Shown one piece after another: positions 54,469-62,988 of a stretch of DNA of 64,000 bases. Numbering within the stretch: position 1 is the stretch's first letter; every line of letters starts with the position of its first letter. The notes under the pieces were generated by a model. That model worked only from the letters and a program-made list of their open reading frames with translations, ran no database searches and was not told where the DNA came from. The position numbers were made by a program, and so were the translations under genes. This DNA is from Bacteroidota bacterium (GTDB taxonomy: Bacteria > Bacteroidota > Bacteroidia > Bacteroidales > VadinHA17): assembly GCA_029547705.1 (NCBI GenBank), contig JAKPOU010000017.1, positions 124,001 to 188,000 of the forward strand, given 5' to 3'.

Positions 54469-55299
54469 ATGAAAAATAAAATATTGATCAGGTTATTTTC
54501 ACTCATGGCTATAATATCGGTTATGGCTGCCTGTGAAAAGAGTCCCATTGAAAAAGCCCAGGACGCCTATGATGCAACAAAGGTGGTTCCGGTTGTTCTT
54601 GGTTTTAAAAAAGGACCTGTAAAAGTGCTGCAGACTTTCAGTTATGAATATGAGGTCAGTTACTACCGTGCCGGTTCAACCTGGAGCTGGAGTGCCGTTG
54701 ATGCCACCATCTCTTCAGTAACTCCCGACACCAGGGGAGTAAATGTCCTTTTTGACAAACTCCCGGCAAGCGGCAAGGCACAGATTAAGGTCGTCGAAAC
54801 AACATCAGGCGGTGTCAAGTCACCCGAGAAAGTCATTGAAGTTACTGTCAGCCCCTTCTGTCCGCTTCCGGTAAGCGGCTTTGTCGGCACCTGGACAGGC
54901 AAGGACGTGGCCGATGATTTTGAATACAGTGTTACGGTTACTGCCAGTCTGAGTGACGGGAAAATATTGCTTGAAGGTTTCGGTACTGACATTATTGAAG
55001 AAGAGGCTTTCTGGAACGAAGCGGTTGTAGAAGGCGGAACCTGCCTTGTGACAATTAATCCGGATGGCACTCTTGTTATACCGGAACAGTTCTTCCTTGA
55101 CACTGATGAAACGGAAGGATATAAAATAAAGGGAGAAGGGACATGGGATAATTGCGGACCAAAACCTACACTTGAAATTAAATATGATATCTGGTATCCG
55201 GATCCTGATGACAATTTCTGGATAGCAGATGAATATTTCGGTGAACCTCTTACCCTTACCCTTACCCTGGCCGGCGATGATGACGGCAACGGCGGGTGA
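54469..55299 (+). CDS. SusCD-associated lipoprotein of unknown function
   Basis: A 276-residue surface lipoprotein. The start at 54469 is chosen because it gives a lipoprotein signal (IRLFSLMAIISVMAAC, Cys22); the frame is open from 54412, but that start lies inside the intercistronic hairpin. Residues about 45-135 resemble an Ig or PKD-like beta-sandwich (WSWSAVDATISSVTPDTRGV). The second half (about 140-270) is another beta-rich domain containing FVGTWTGKDVADDFEY, reminiscent of lipocalin-like lipoproteins. An acidic DDDGNGG tail ends it. As third gene after susCD, it may be an additional surface glycan- or peptide-binding protein; no enzyme signature is visible. Confidence 0.6.
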   Translation: MKNKILIRLFSLMAIISVMAACEKSPIEKAQDAYDATKVVPVVLGFKKGPVKVLQTFSYEYEVSYYRAGSTWSWSAVDATISSVTPDTRGVNVLFDKLPASGKAQIKVVETTSGGVKSPEKVIEVTVSPFCPLPVSGFVGTWTGKDVADDFEYSVTVTASLSDGKILLEGFGTDIIEEEAFWNEAVVEGGTCLVTINPDGTLVIPEQFFLDTDETEGYKIKGEGTWDNCGPKPTLEIKYDIWYPDPDDNFWIADEYFGEPLTLTLTLAGDDDGNGG

Positions 55300-55317
55300 T
55301 TCAGCCGGAAACGCCTT

Positions 55318-55375
55318 TGCACCGGAAGTATCCTGGATCAGGACTTTGATTGACGGATATACGGTTTCCGGTGCA
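55318..55375. terminator. Hairpin after the lipoprotein gene
   Basis: Perfect 10-base arms (TGCACCGGAA and TTCCGGTGCA) with a 38-base loop that includes further GTATCC/GGAT pairing. It lies 19 bases after the lipoprotein stop. No U-tract follows, so it may be an RNA-stability element rather than a terminator. Confidence 0.45.
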
Positions 55376-55416
55376 GGGAAGTGCCTGAAGTTTTAACCGA
55401 ATAAAATACAATGATA

Positions 55417-55459
55417 AACAGCAGGGGGTGTTCCCGTTTCGGGAATACCCCCTGCTGTT
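55417..55459. terminator. Strong bidirectional terminator between susCD unit and lptC
   Basis: 20-base arms with a TTT loop and one wobble position: AACAGCAGGGGGTGTTCCCG on the left, its near-perfect complement on the right. It lies between the convergent lipoprotein and lptC genes. Read on the minus strand it is followed by a T-rich stretch, so it probably ends the coaX-barrel-lptC transcript as well as the susCD unit. Confidence 0.85.
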
Positions 55460-55478
55460 CCGGTATGATCATGATATA

Positions 55479-56054
55479 TTATTCTTCCTCTTCCTTCAGG
55501 TAGATTGTGGCCTTGACATTTTTGATCTTCCGTCTTGTCAGTCTGTGGTCGGATTCAAAACCGGTACCCATGACTGTCTGATCCTCACTGGTGATGGTAA
55601 TAAACCTGTCGGTATAGATGAGATCCTTTTCCTGGTCCCAGAACAGCTGTTCGGTTTCAAGCTTTTCATTTGCTTCATTGACAACAACAACTGAATCCTT
55701 CAGTTCCCAGAGTTTCTTTTTATCCATATATCTGGCATATTTCGAAAACACTGTTCCGGCCGGTGTGTCGTTCCCTTCAAAAAAGCTCACCCTTATTCCG
55801 GATCTGAATTCCGAATAAGGCTGTTCAACATTATTGTATGACTCCATGATCTCAAACGACATGATCAGCTGTATTTTTCCGGAATCGGTGAAAACAGTGG
55901 TGGAATTTTTTGCCGTCAGTGAAGGAAGAAGAAGAATATCTGCATTTTTTATTGTATCCAGCTTTCTTTCGCATGCAGAAAATACGGCTGACAGGATCAC
56001 AACTGCGGAAATGACCCCTGAGTGGAGCTTATTTCGGGAAAAAAGGGGAAACAT
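55479..56054 (-). CDS. lptC: LPS export periplasmic protein LptC
   Basis: A 191-residue protein of the LPS transport bridge that carries lipopolysaccharide from the LptBFG ABC exporter to LptA. An N-terminal hydrophobic segment is followed by a Cys in a lipobox-like context (VILSAVFSAC). The body is the family beta-jellyroll repeat (for example DSVVVVNEANEKLETEQLFW, a classic LptC block). The ATG at 56054 is taken; a TTG at 56063 would overlap the barrel gene stop by four bases. It is the last gene of the minus-strand coaX-barrel-lptC unit. Confidence 0.88.
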   Translation of the reverse strand: MFPLFSRNKLHSGVISAVVILSAVFSACERKLDTIKNADILLLPSLTAKNSTTVFTDSGKIQLIMSFEIMESYNNVEQPYSEFRSGIRVSFFEGNDTPAGTVFSKYARYMDKKKLWELKDSVVVVNEANEKLETEQLFWDQEKDLIYTDRFITITSEDQTVMGTGFESDHRLTRRKIKNVKATIYLKEEEE

Positions 56055-56059
56055 GAAAA

Positions 56060-57343
56060 TCAATCATATTTTCTTTTGAGGAACCAGTAGGGATCATAAA
56101 GGTTGAGGCTGGCACCGATGGTGAAAATATTTTCGGTGTGCATTATTCCTCCCTTTCCGGATCTTTTTGTAAAGTCGAAATAAATGTTTGCTTTCGACAG
56201 GGATCTTCTCATCGGAATCCCTATTCCTGCCGTGATACCAGCTTCTTTCAGCTGTTCGCCGTTTATGATGAGATAATTATCGTCAAGGTGAGCTCCCATC
56301 CTGTATTCCATTCTTCTGAACAGGCTGAAATTGGAATACTTCTCGGGAATATATTCTACTCCGAAGGAGAGTGACCTGGCATCAGCAAGGTATCCGCGAC
56401 TTCCGTGGAGGTTTGACTCCGACCAGTTTGTCATTACGTAATCAACGGCTGCAGTGAATTTATTCTTTTTCCCGAATGACAGTCCCAGACTGAGAGTGCC
56501 GGGAATAAAGGTTTTCGAAGAATCGGCCGACCAGTTGATTGTATCGTTCAGTCCGTAGTAGTTATACCTGTAGGACAGGACTTCGTATCTCGACCTGTAA
56601 TTCATTCCCTGACCGAGTGAGGCTCCGGCAATAAGAAAATAATTGTTCTTAAAGGGGAGTTCCGCCTGCAGACCGTAATCGAAATTTATTCCGTTCAGCT
56701 CGAGCTTTTCAGTCAAATCGTTATTGTATGAATTAAAATAGTCGGTAAAAATAAACTGATTTGATCTCCTGATGGATCCGAACAGGATGTTGACATTGAC
56801 ACCGGCGGAGAAATATCTGAGCATTTTAACCCCGGTACCTGCAAAAAGTCTGCTTATACCCCCTTTCCCGGAATGATTTTCTGCGTATTCACCGGTAACG
56901 GGGTTGTATCCTGAATCATTTCTGCCGACCTTGCTGGCGATAGAATAATAACCGTTGCTGAAGGATGTTATTCCGAAACCTGCTCCCCAGCCCTTTGCCA
57001 GAGGCAATCCGAGAAGCATGTGGTCAAAATTGACATCGTCGGAACTGTATTTTTCCGAACCGTCGCTTAAAGTGTTTATACCGTAATTAATTCCGAAATC
57101 AAATACAAATGAATTTGTGTCAATACTGCTGAATGATGCCGGATTTGTATAATAAAGAGTGCTGTTATCCCTGATCGCGGTCCCGGTTCCGCCCATTGCG
57201 CGGCTCCTGAATGATCCGGCGGGCTCCAGTGTGCCCAGATTGAAACGGGCATAGGGAGAGTTAATCATTTTCTGTCCTGACGCGCTAAAAAACGGGGAAG
57301 AGATTAGGATAATAAAAATAATTGCAGCAAACTTATTTTGCAT
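56060..57343 (-). CDS. Predicted outer-membrane beta-barrel protein (FadL-like pattern)
   Basis: A 427-residue protein with a signal peptide (FAAIIFIILISSPFFSASGQK). The mature N-terminus carries SPYARFNLGTLEPAGSFRSR, then AMGGTGTAIRDNSTLYYTNPA, the G-x-G/NPA arrangement found in FadL/TodX- and PorV-like barrels. Many alternating strands follow, ending in an aromatic-rich YDPYWFLKRKYD rather than a terminal Phe. Its start overlaps the coaX-like gene by 11 bases and it ends next to lptC, an arrangement I recall as recurrent in Bacteroidales. A role in lipid or lipoprotein traffic is plausible but unproven. Confidence 0.7.
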   Translation of the reverse strand: MQNKFAAIIFIILISSPFFSASGQKMINSPYARFNLGTLEPAGSFRSRAMGGTGTAIRDNSTLYYTNPASFSSIDTNSFVFDFGINYGINTLSDGSEKYSSDDVNFDHMLLGLPLAKGWGAGFGITSFSNGYYSIASKVGRNDSGYNPVTGEYAENHSGKGGISRLFAGTGVKMLRYFSAGVNVNILFGSIRRSNQFIFTDYFNSYNNDLTEKLELNGINFDYGLQAELPFKNNYFLIAGASLGQGMNYRSRYEVLSYRYNYYGLNDTINWSADSSKTFIPGTLSLGLSFGKKNKFTAAVDYVMTNWSESNLHGSRGYLADARSLSFGVEYIPEKYSNFSLFRRMEYRMGAHLDDNYLIINGEQLKEAGITAGIGIPMRRSLSKANIYFDFTKRSGKGGIMHTENIFTIGASLNLYDPYWFLKRKYD

Positions 57344-58055
57344 TGTATTCGAGAATATAATTTAATCCGTCCATTACAAGTTCGGGCATGTACCTGGTGC
57401 TGTAACGTATCCTTTTTCCGAGGAGATCTGCGTCCGGACCTGAAATGACAAAAGCGGCTTTTTTATGTTCCTTTTTAAACGTGCGAATATACTCATTTAT
57501 TTCATATACGATTCCTGTAATGACTCCTGCCTTAACCGCTTCTGCATCATTTTTCCCGGGAGAAGTATATTCTCCGGGTTCAGAGTCAAAATTTCTCTTT
57601 CCGGTATGTTTTTGCAGCGCCTTGAATCTCATGGACATCCCGGGAGATATATTGGTTCCTTCGTGTTTGCCGGCAGCCAGGAAATCAAATGTCAGAACAG
57701 TTCCGGCACTGATCAGCAGGATTTCCTGCTCGGGAAAATGGGAGCAGGCACCGGCGATTGCTGCTATCCTGCCGGTATCAGGCGTTCCTGCAGTAAAATA
57801 ATGGCTTGTGAAAGGAAGTTTCGATTTGCTGGTAAACAAATGAACAAAAGGGATATCTACACTTATCAGGTCATAGATGTATTCCGGAAGTTCTTTTGAA
57901 GAGTGGATAATCATTTTCTGCAATCTGAAGGGAAGTGCCTTTTCCATTATCTGTTCGCAGCTGAGGTCTTTGGTATGGATGCACCAGATCCTCTCGCTGC
58001 CGTTATACATTGCCAGTCTGTTGTAGGCTTTGCCCAGATCATATATAATATTCAT
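57333..58055 (-). CDS. Type III pantothenate kinase-like protein with degenerate active site
   Basis: A 240-residue homolog of CoaX, the type III pantothenate kinase of coenzyme A synthesis (ASKHA fold). The overall frame is kept, for example TNISPGMSMRFKALQKHTGK near 134-153 and GVITGIVYEINEY near 178. But key residues differ: the N-terminal D-x-GNT-x-x-K is D6-L-G-KAYN-R13, the GxDR-x5-GA motif is DTGR-x5-GA with Gly95 where the catalytic Asp is expected, and the DAGT loop is S116-AGT. It might be inactive, altered in substrate or a regulatory paralog. It heads the minus-strand unit with the barrel gene and lptC and has an exact -7 promoter box. Confidence 0.8.
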   Translation of the reverse strand: MNIIYDLGKAYNRLAMYNGSERIWCIHTKDLSCEQIMEKALPFRLQKMIIHSSKELPEYIYDLISVDIPFVHLFTSKSKLPFTSHYFTAGTPDTGRIAAIAGACSHFPEQEILLISAGTVLTFDFLAAGKHEGTNISPGMSMRFKALQKHTGKRNFDSEPGEYTSPGKNDAEAVKAGVITGIVYEINEYIRTFKKEHKKAAFVISGPDADLLGKRIRYSTRYMPELVMDGLNYILEYNAK

Positions 58056-58071
58056 GACTTTAAAATAATTA

Positions 58072-58079
58072 CAAAGTTA
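58072..58079 (-). promoter_or_regulatory. -7 box TAACTTTG for the coaX-like/barrel/lptC unit
   Basis: Exact TAnnTTTG match on the minus strand, 17 bases before the coaX-like ATG at 58055, giving a leader of about 10 bases. Confidence 0.6.
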
Positions 58080-58155
58080 GGAAATATAAAATAATTGTCC
58101 AGAGTGCCGTAAATCAATAGGACCTGGCAGGAATTATCAGGGCCGAAACAGTTTC

Positions 58156-61100
58156 TCAGGCTGAATCCGGAATGTTGCTGAGAGCATGGATTGCCGACTG
58201 TACGCTTCTGATGTCCCGGACAGTCAGGCTCAGCTTTGTTTCTTTCTGCCTCACCGACATTTTTCCCGGAAACCTGTTTACATAAGTCATTATTGAGACA
58301 AACAGGGGACTTCTGTAGAAAGGTGAGTCCGGGTCGCTGACGAAATTGGCAATCAGAAGATCATTCTTCAGCATTATTTTCTCCATTCCCAGCCTGACGG
58401 CCAGCCATTTTATCCTGACAATATCCAGCAGGGCCGCGGCCGGCCCCGGCAGGGCGCCAAACCTGTCTTCAAGGTTCCTGGCGAATGTGCCGAGCGCTGT
58501 CTCATCCCTTATTTCATTAAGTTCCTTATAAAGCCTTATTCTTTCGGATATATTGGAAATATATTCATCAGGAAACATTATTTCGAGATCGGTGTCTATC
58601 TGGAAATCACTGACATAGGATCTGGTCCTCCCGCTGACGGCCCGGGCAGCCAGCGTACGGGCTTCATTATCCTGTCCGGGAGTACCGCCGTTTTCAGTTT
58701 CAGTCCTTACATTGCCGGCAGCCTTTCCTGATCCAAAGTCTCCGGACTCATCCGTTTCACTGTACCTCAGTTCGGCCAGGGCTTCACTGAGAATGTTCTG
58801 GTATGTTTCAAATCCCACGTCGGCAATGAATCCGCTCTGTTCTCCCCCGAGAAGGTTTCCCGATCCCCTTATATCAAGATCCTGCATTGCAATATTGAAT
58901 CCGCTTCCCAGTCCGGAATACTCCTCAATCGTTTTAAGTCTTCTCCGGGCATCTTGTGGCAGTGCAGAGAGGGGGGGGGCCAGCAGGTAGCAGAAGGCTT
59001 TCTTGTTGGAACGTCCCACTCTTCCCCTCAGCTGATGCAGTTCTGACAGTCCGAAATGCTGGGCTTCATTGATAAAGATGGTATTTGCATTGGGAATATC
59101 CAGTCCTGATTCAATTATTGTGGTTGCAACGAGAACGTCATAATCCCCCCGGATAAAATCAAACATCACATTTTCTATTGTATCACCGTCCATTCTGCCA
59201 TGAACCACGGCAATCCGCACACTGGGACAGATTCTTTTTATTTTATCCCGGATTTCGTTTATATTCTCAATTCTGTTATGAATGACAAATACCTGGCCTC
59301 CGCGGGCTATTTCATATTCAATTCCTTCCCTGATAATTTCCTCGTTGAAGTCATGGATTTCCGTTATAATAGGCATTCTGTTTGGGGGAGGGGTATTGAT
59401 TACGGAAAGATCCCTGGCTCCCATCAGTGAAAACTGGAGGGTCCGGGGGATCGGAGTTGCTGTCATTGTAAGGGTATCAACACTGGCCCTGAGTGTTTTG
59501 AGTTTCTCCTTTACTGAAACACCGAATCTCTGCTCTTCATCAATGATCAGCAATCCAAGGTCCCTGAATCTGATATTTTTCCCGACAAGCTTATGGGTTC
59601 CTATTATTATATCAATTTTTCCGCTTTCCAGGTCGGCGATTATCTTTTTCTGTTCAGCCGGTTTCCTGTGTCTGCTTAGGTATTCGACCGTACAGGGAAA
59701 ACCCCTGAGTCTGCCGGTGAATGTCTGATAATGCTGGAAGGCCAGAATTGTTGTGGGTACCAGAACAGCGGTCTGTTTGTTGTCAGCAGCAGATTTGAAT
59801 GCGGCCCTGATTGCAAGTTCTGTTTTTCCGAAACCCACATCACCGCAAACCAGACGGTCCATGGGATGCGGTGCTTCCATATCCTCCTTTATTGCTGATG
59901 TTGCAACAAGCTGGTCAGGAGTATCCTCGTATATGAACGAGGCTTCAAGTTCCCTCTGCAGGTAGGAATCGGGCGAGAAGGAGTATCCTCCGGAAGCCAT
60001 CCTTTTTGCATAGAGTCTGATCAGGTCCTTTGCAATATCCTTGACTTTGCTCTTGGTTCTTTGTTTCAGCTTCTGCCATGCCCCGGAACCGAGTTTGTAT
60101 ATCCTGGGTTCAGCGCCCTCCCTCCCCTTGTATTTTGAAATTCTGTGCAGGGAATGGATGCCCACATACAGGATGTCATTATCCCGGTAAACCAGTTTGA
60201 TGGCTTCCTGTATCCTGCCGTTTATCTCGATTTTCTCCAGTCCGCCGAATTTTCCTATCCCATGATCTATATGAACCACATAATCACCCGGATTTAGTCC
60301 TGTAAGCTCCTTGACCGAGATGCTGTCCCTTTTTGTGAAAAAGCCTCTTATCCTGAATTTGTGATACCTGTCAAATATCTGGTGATCGGTATATACTGCT
60401 ATTCTGATATCATGATCTGCAAATCCGCCGTGAAGGCTTAAAAGCATTGACTCAAAACGCAGATCAGGATTTATCTCCGCGAAGATGTCTTTCAGCCTGT
60501 CGATCTGGGACTGGCTTTCGGAGATAATGAAGGTCCGGTATCCCTCTTCCTCATTTGAAACAAGTTTGGAGCTGAGAAGGCTGAAATTCTTGTTGAAAAC
60601 CGGCTGTGCTTCGGTCCTGAATTCAAAACGCATGCAGGAAACGGGCAGTCCTGGTTTTCCTATTTCTACTGTCCTGAATTTCAGACATTCTTCAATAAAA
60701 CGCCCGCCGTTCAATATCGTGGCGGATTTTCCCTCTGCCTGACCCGATTCCTCCTTCCTTGCCAGCTGTCCGGAAATGTCATTTATCTTATCCCTGATAT
60801 ATCCGGTGTCTTCAATCCAGATAACCGATGTCTCCGGCAGGAAAGCGGTAAAAGAGTCGTTCGTTACCTCAATGGAAATATCCTGAATGTTTGGTATTAC
60901 GGATATCCGGTCACATGTGTTCACAGACAGCTGATCGTCAGTGCTGAAGGTTCTGAGGGATTCTATTTCCTCACCAAAGAAGTCTATTCTGTAAGGCAGG
61001 TCGGTTGAATAGGAGAATATGTCTGCAATGCTACCCCTGATGGCGTACTGACCCGGTTCACTGACAAAGTCAACTCTTTCAAAATTGTATTCGCGCAATA

Positions 61101-61578
61101 GTTCTTCCAGGAATTCCAGTGAAAGATTGTCTCCCTTCCTGATGGTGAAGGTATTCTTCTGCAGGTTCTTTTTGCTGATCACCTTTTCCATTGCAGATTC
61201 GGGATAGGTTACGATAATCCCTTTCCTTCCGCCGGATGAGAGAAAATTAAGAACCTCCGTACGGAGGACAATATTGGCAGGTTCGGTCTGTTCGTAGAGA
61301 ACCGAGCGTTTGTATGTTGACGGGAAGAAGAACACCGAATCATCACCGGTAAGGGATACAAGGTCGTTGTAGAGGTAGGCGGCATCTTCTTTCTCAGGAA
61401 CCACTGCAATGTGTGTAAACGGCGTTTTCAGAAATGCCCCGGCTATTGCGACCGCTTTTGATGATCCGTACAGACCCTCAACGCCCATCCTGGCTTCAGT
61501 GGCAGATTTTATCCTTTCAGTCAGGGCGGAAAGAACCGGATGGTCATTGAACAAGTCTGTCAGTCCGTTCTGTTTCAT
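58156..61578 (-). CDS. mfd: Transcription-repair coupling factor Mfd
   Basis: An approximately 1140-residue ATP-driven translocase that removes stalled RNA polymerase and recruits nucleotide excision repair. The N-terminal UvrB-like region (about 1-330) is followed by the RNA-polymerase-interacting domain (PGDYVVHIDHGIGKFGGLE near 440). The RecG-like helicase core carries VCGDVGFGKTELAIRAAFKS, IIDEEQRFGV (Walker B DEEQ) and HQLRGRVGRSNK. The TRG segment RRRLKTIEEYSGLGSGFNIA near 890 and the C-terminal autoinhibitory domain are present. The frame opens with GTG at 61584; the ATG at 61578 is preferred. A run of nine C on the coding strand lies near residue 870. Confidence 0.96.
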   Translation of the reverse strand: MKQNGLTDLFNDHPVLSALTERIKSATEARMGVEGLYGSSKAVAIAGAFLKTPFTHIAVVPEKEDAAYLYNDLVSLTGDDSVFFFPSTYKRSVLYEQTEPANIVLRTEVLNFLSSGGRKGIIVTYPESAMEKVISKKNLQKNTFTIRKGDNLSLEFLEELLREYNFERVDFVSEPGQYAIRGSIADIFSYSTDLPYRIDFFGEEIESLRTFSTDDQLSVNTCDRISVIPNIQDISIEVTNDSFTAFLPETSVIWIEDTGYIRDKINDISGQLARKEESGQAEGKSATILNGGRFIEECLKFRTVEIGKPGLPVSCMRFEFRTEAQPVFNKNFSLLSSKLVSNEEEGYRTFIISESQSQIDRLKDIFAEINPDLRFESMLLSLHGGFADHDIRIAVYTDHQIFDRYHKFRIRGFFTKRDSISVKELTGLNPGDYVVHIDHGIGKFGGLEKIEINGRIQEAIKLVYRDNDILYVGIHSLHRISKYKGREGAEPRIYKLGSGAWQKLKQRTKSKVKDIAKDLIRLYAKRMASGGYSFSPDSYLQRELEASFIYEDTPDQLVATSAIKEDMEAPHPMDRLVCGDVGFGKTELAIRAAFKSAADNKQTAVLVPTTILAFQHYQTFTGRLRGFPCTVEYLSRHRKPAEQKKIIADLESGKIDIIIGTHKLVGKNIRFRDLGLLIIDEEQRFGVSVKEKLKTLRASVDTLTMTATPIPRTLQFSLMGARDLSVINTPPPNRMPIITEIHDFNEEIIREGIEYEIARGGQVFVIHNRIENINEIRDKIKRICPSVRIAVVHGRMDGDTIENVMFDFIRGDYDVLVATTIIESGLDIPNANTIFINEAQHFGLSELHQLRGRVGRSNKKAFCYLLAPPLSALPQDARRRLKTIEEYSGLGSGFNIAMQDLDIRGSGNLLGGEQSGFIADVGFETYQNILSEALAELRYSETDESGDFGSGKAAGNVRTETENGGTPGQDNEARTLAARAVSGRTRSYVSDFQIDTDLEIMFPDEYISNISERIRLYKELNEIRDETALGTFARNLEDRFGALPGPAAALLDIVRIKWLAVRLGMEKIMLKNDLLIANFVSDPDSPFYRSPLFVSIMTYVNRFPGKMSVRQKETKLSLTVRDIRSVQSAIHALSNIPDSA

Positions 61579-61595
61579 CAGCACAAATGTGGATG

Positions 61596-61603
61596 CAAAT
61601 TTA
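61596..61603 (-). promoter_or_regulatory. -7 box TAAATTTG for mfd
   Basis: Exact TAnnTTTG match on the minus strand, 17 bases before the mfd ATG at 61578. The predicted leader is only about 10 bases, so the GTG at 61584 would be nearly leaderless. Confidence 0.5.
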
Positions 61604-61652
61604 ATATCAATTTCCGGAACCCCGTCAAGGCCGCGGAATAATGAATTAATCT

Positions 61653-61660
61653 TATTTTTA
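61653..61660 (+). promoter_or_regulatory. Possible -7 box TATTTTTA for the aspartate kinase gene
   Basis: One mismatch to TAnnTTTG, 16 bases before the ATG at 61677, facing away from the mfd box in the same 98-base divergent region. Confidence 0.3.
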
Positions 61661-61676
61661 CGGGAAATTTTCAGTT

Positions 61677-62948
61677 ATGAAGATTTACAAATTCGGAGGG
61701 GCTTCAGTCAGGGATGCCGCAGGTATTGAAAATCTTGCGGAAATTGTATCGGCCGAGAAGGACGATCTTGTCATTGTGGTTTCAGCCATGGGCAAAACCA
61801 CCGATGCACTGGAAAGGGTGCTGAATGCATGGATGAAAAATGACGAGAGCTACAGGGAACACCTTGATGGCATTCTGGATTATCATCTTGCGGTTGCCAA
61901 AGCTCTTCTGCCTCCCGGCCACCGGGGCATAAAACTGATACACAACTCTTTTGCAAAGCTGGGAGAGTATCTGTCACAGGAGGAAAAATCAGTTTATGAC
62001 TATGAATATGATCAGATTGTTTCCCATGGTGAAATCTGGTCAACCATGCTGATTGCAGAATACCTTAACAGGAGGGGCCTGAAAGTTAAGTGGACTGATA
62101 TCAGAAACAAGCTTGTTACAGATGACAGATACAGGGAGGCAAATATCCTGTGGGGGGAGAGTTATCTGAGGATCAGGCCTGCCTTTGACCTGCCGGAATA
62201 TTCCTGCTATCTGACCCAGGGTTTTATAGGGGCAACAATTGCCGGCCAGACCACAACACTGGGACGTGAAGGTTCGGATTATACAGCCGCCGTCCTGGCT
62301 ACAATCCTGGATGCAGAAAGTGTTACATTCTGGAAAGATGTGCCCGGAATTCTGAATGCTGATCCCAGGTGGCTCCCTGATGTTGAAAAGCTGGAAGAAG
62401 TATCTTACAGGGAAGCTGTTGAGATGACCTTTTCAGGTGCAAAAGTGATTCATCCCAAAACTATTAAGCCGCTTCACAACAGAAATATTCCCCTTTACGT
62501 AAAATCCTTCATCGATCCGAAGGGGTCCGGAACACTGGTTACGGATGAACCAAAACATAGAATAACGATTCCGGTTTTTGTCCGCAAGGAGAATCAGGTA
62601 TTGCTTTCACTTCTTCCAAAGGATTTTTCATTCGTGATGGGGGATAATCTCAGCCGGATGTTCCAGGCATTCATCAAGCACGGGATCAAGGTCAGCCTTA
62701 TTGATGCAAGTGCGGTAAGCATCAATGTCTGCATTGATGACGAAAGGACAAAGATTGACAGTCTGCTGAATGACCTCAGGAATGAATACTCGGCTGTTTA
62801 CAACGACAATGTTGAAATACTGTCTGTACGTCATTATACAGCGGAAGCCCTGGACAAGATCAGGAAAGGCCGGGAAATACTTCTGGAACAAAGATCGCGG
62901 GGCATGGTCAGGCTTGTTACCAGGCAGCCTGTCCCGGAACGCGGCTGA
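61677..62948 (+). CDS. lysC: Aspartate kinase (monofunctional)
   Basis: A 423-residue enzyme phosphorylating L-aspartate, the first step toward lysine, threonine and methionine. The N-terminal KFGGASVRDAAGIENLAEIV carries the conserved K-F-G-G-A/T-S-V. The middle contains LTQGFIGATIAGQTTTLGRE followed by GSDYTAAVLA, the substrate/ATP-binding block. Residues about 300-410 read as ACT regulatory domains (including FSFVMGDNLSRMFQAFIKHG). It has no homoserine dehydrogenase domain, so it is not a ThrA-type fusion. The short C-terminal tail ends in a Pro/Arg-rich segment. It converges on pyrC; regulation by end products is likely from the family but not shown here. Confidence 0.92.
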   Translation: MKIYKFGGASVRDAAGIENLAEIVSAEKDDLVIVVSAMGKTTDALERVLNAWMKNDESYREHLDGILDYHLAVAKALLPPGHRGIKLIHNSFAKLGEYLSQEEKSVYDYEYDQIVSHGEIWSTMLIAEYLNRRGLKVKWTDIRNKLVTDDRYREANILWGESYLRIRPAFDLPEYSCYLTQGFIGATIAGQTTTLGREGSDYTAAVLATILDAESVTFWKDVPGILNADPRWLPDVEKLEEVSYREAVEMTFSGAKVIHPKTIKPLHNRNIPLYVKSFIDPKGSGTLVTDEPKHRITIPVFVRKENQVLLSLLPKDFSFVMGDNLSRMFQAFIKHGIKVSLIDASAVSINVCIDDERTKIDSLLNDLRNEYSAVYNDNVEILSVRHYTAEALDKIRKGREILLEQRSRGMVRLVTRQPVPERG

Positions 62949-62988
62949 CGCCGGCCGCTACTTCCTGCGGTGATTATCCGGCTGGTAT

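Noticed and set aside
54663-55322. 219-codon open frame on the minus strand
   Set aside because: It is antisense to the SusCD-associated lipoprotein, whose signal peptide and lipobox support the plus strand; the antisense frame is Ser/Pro-rich.
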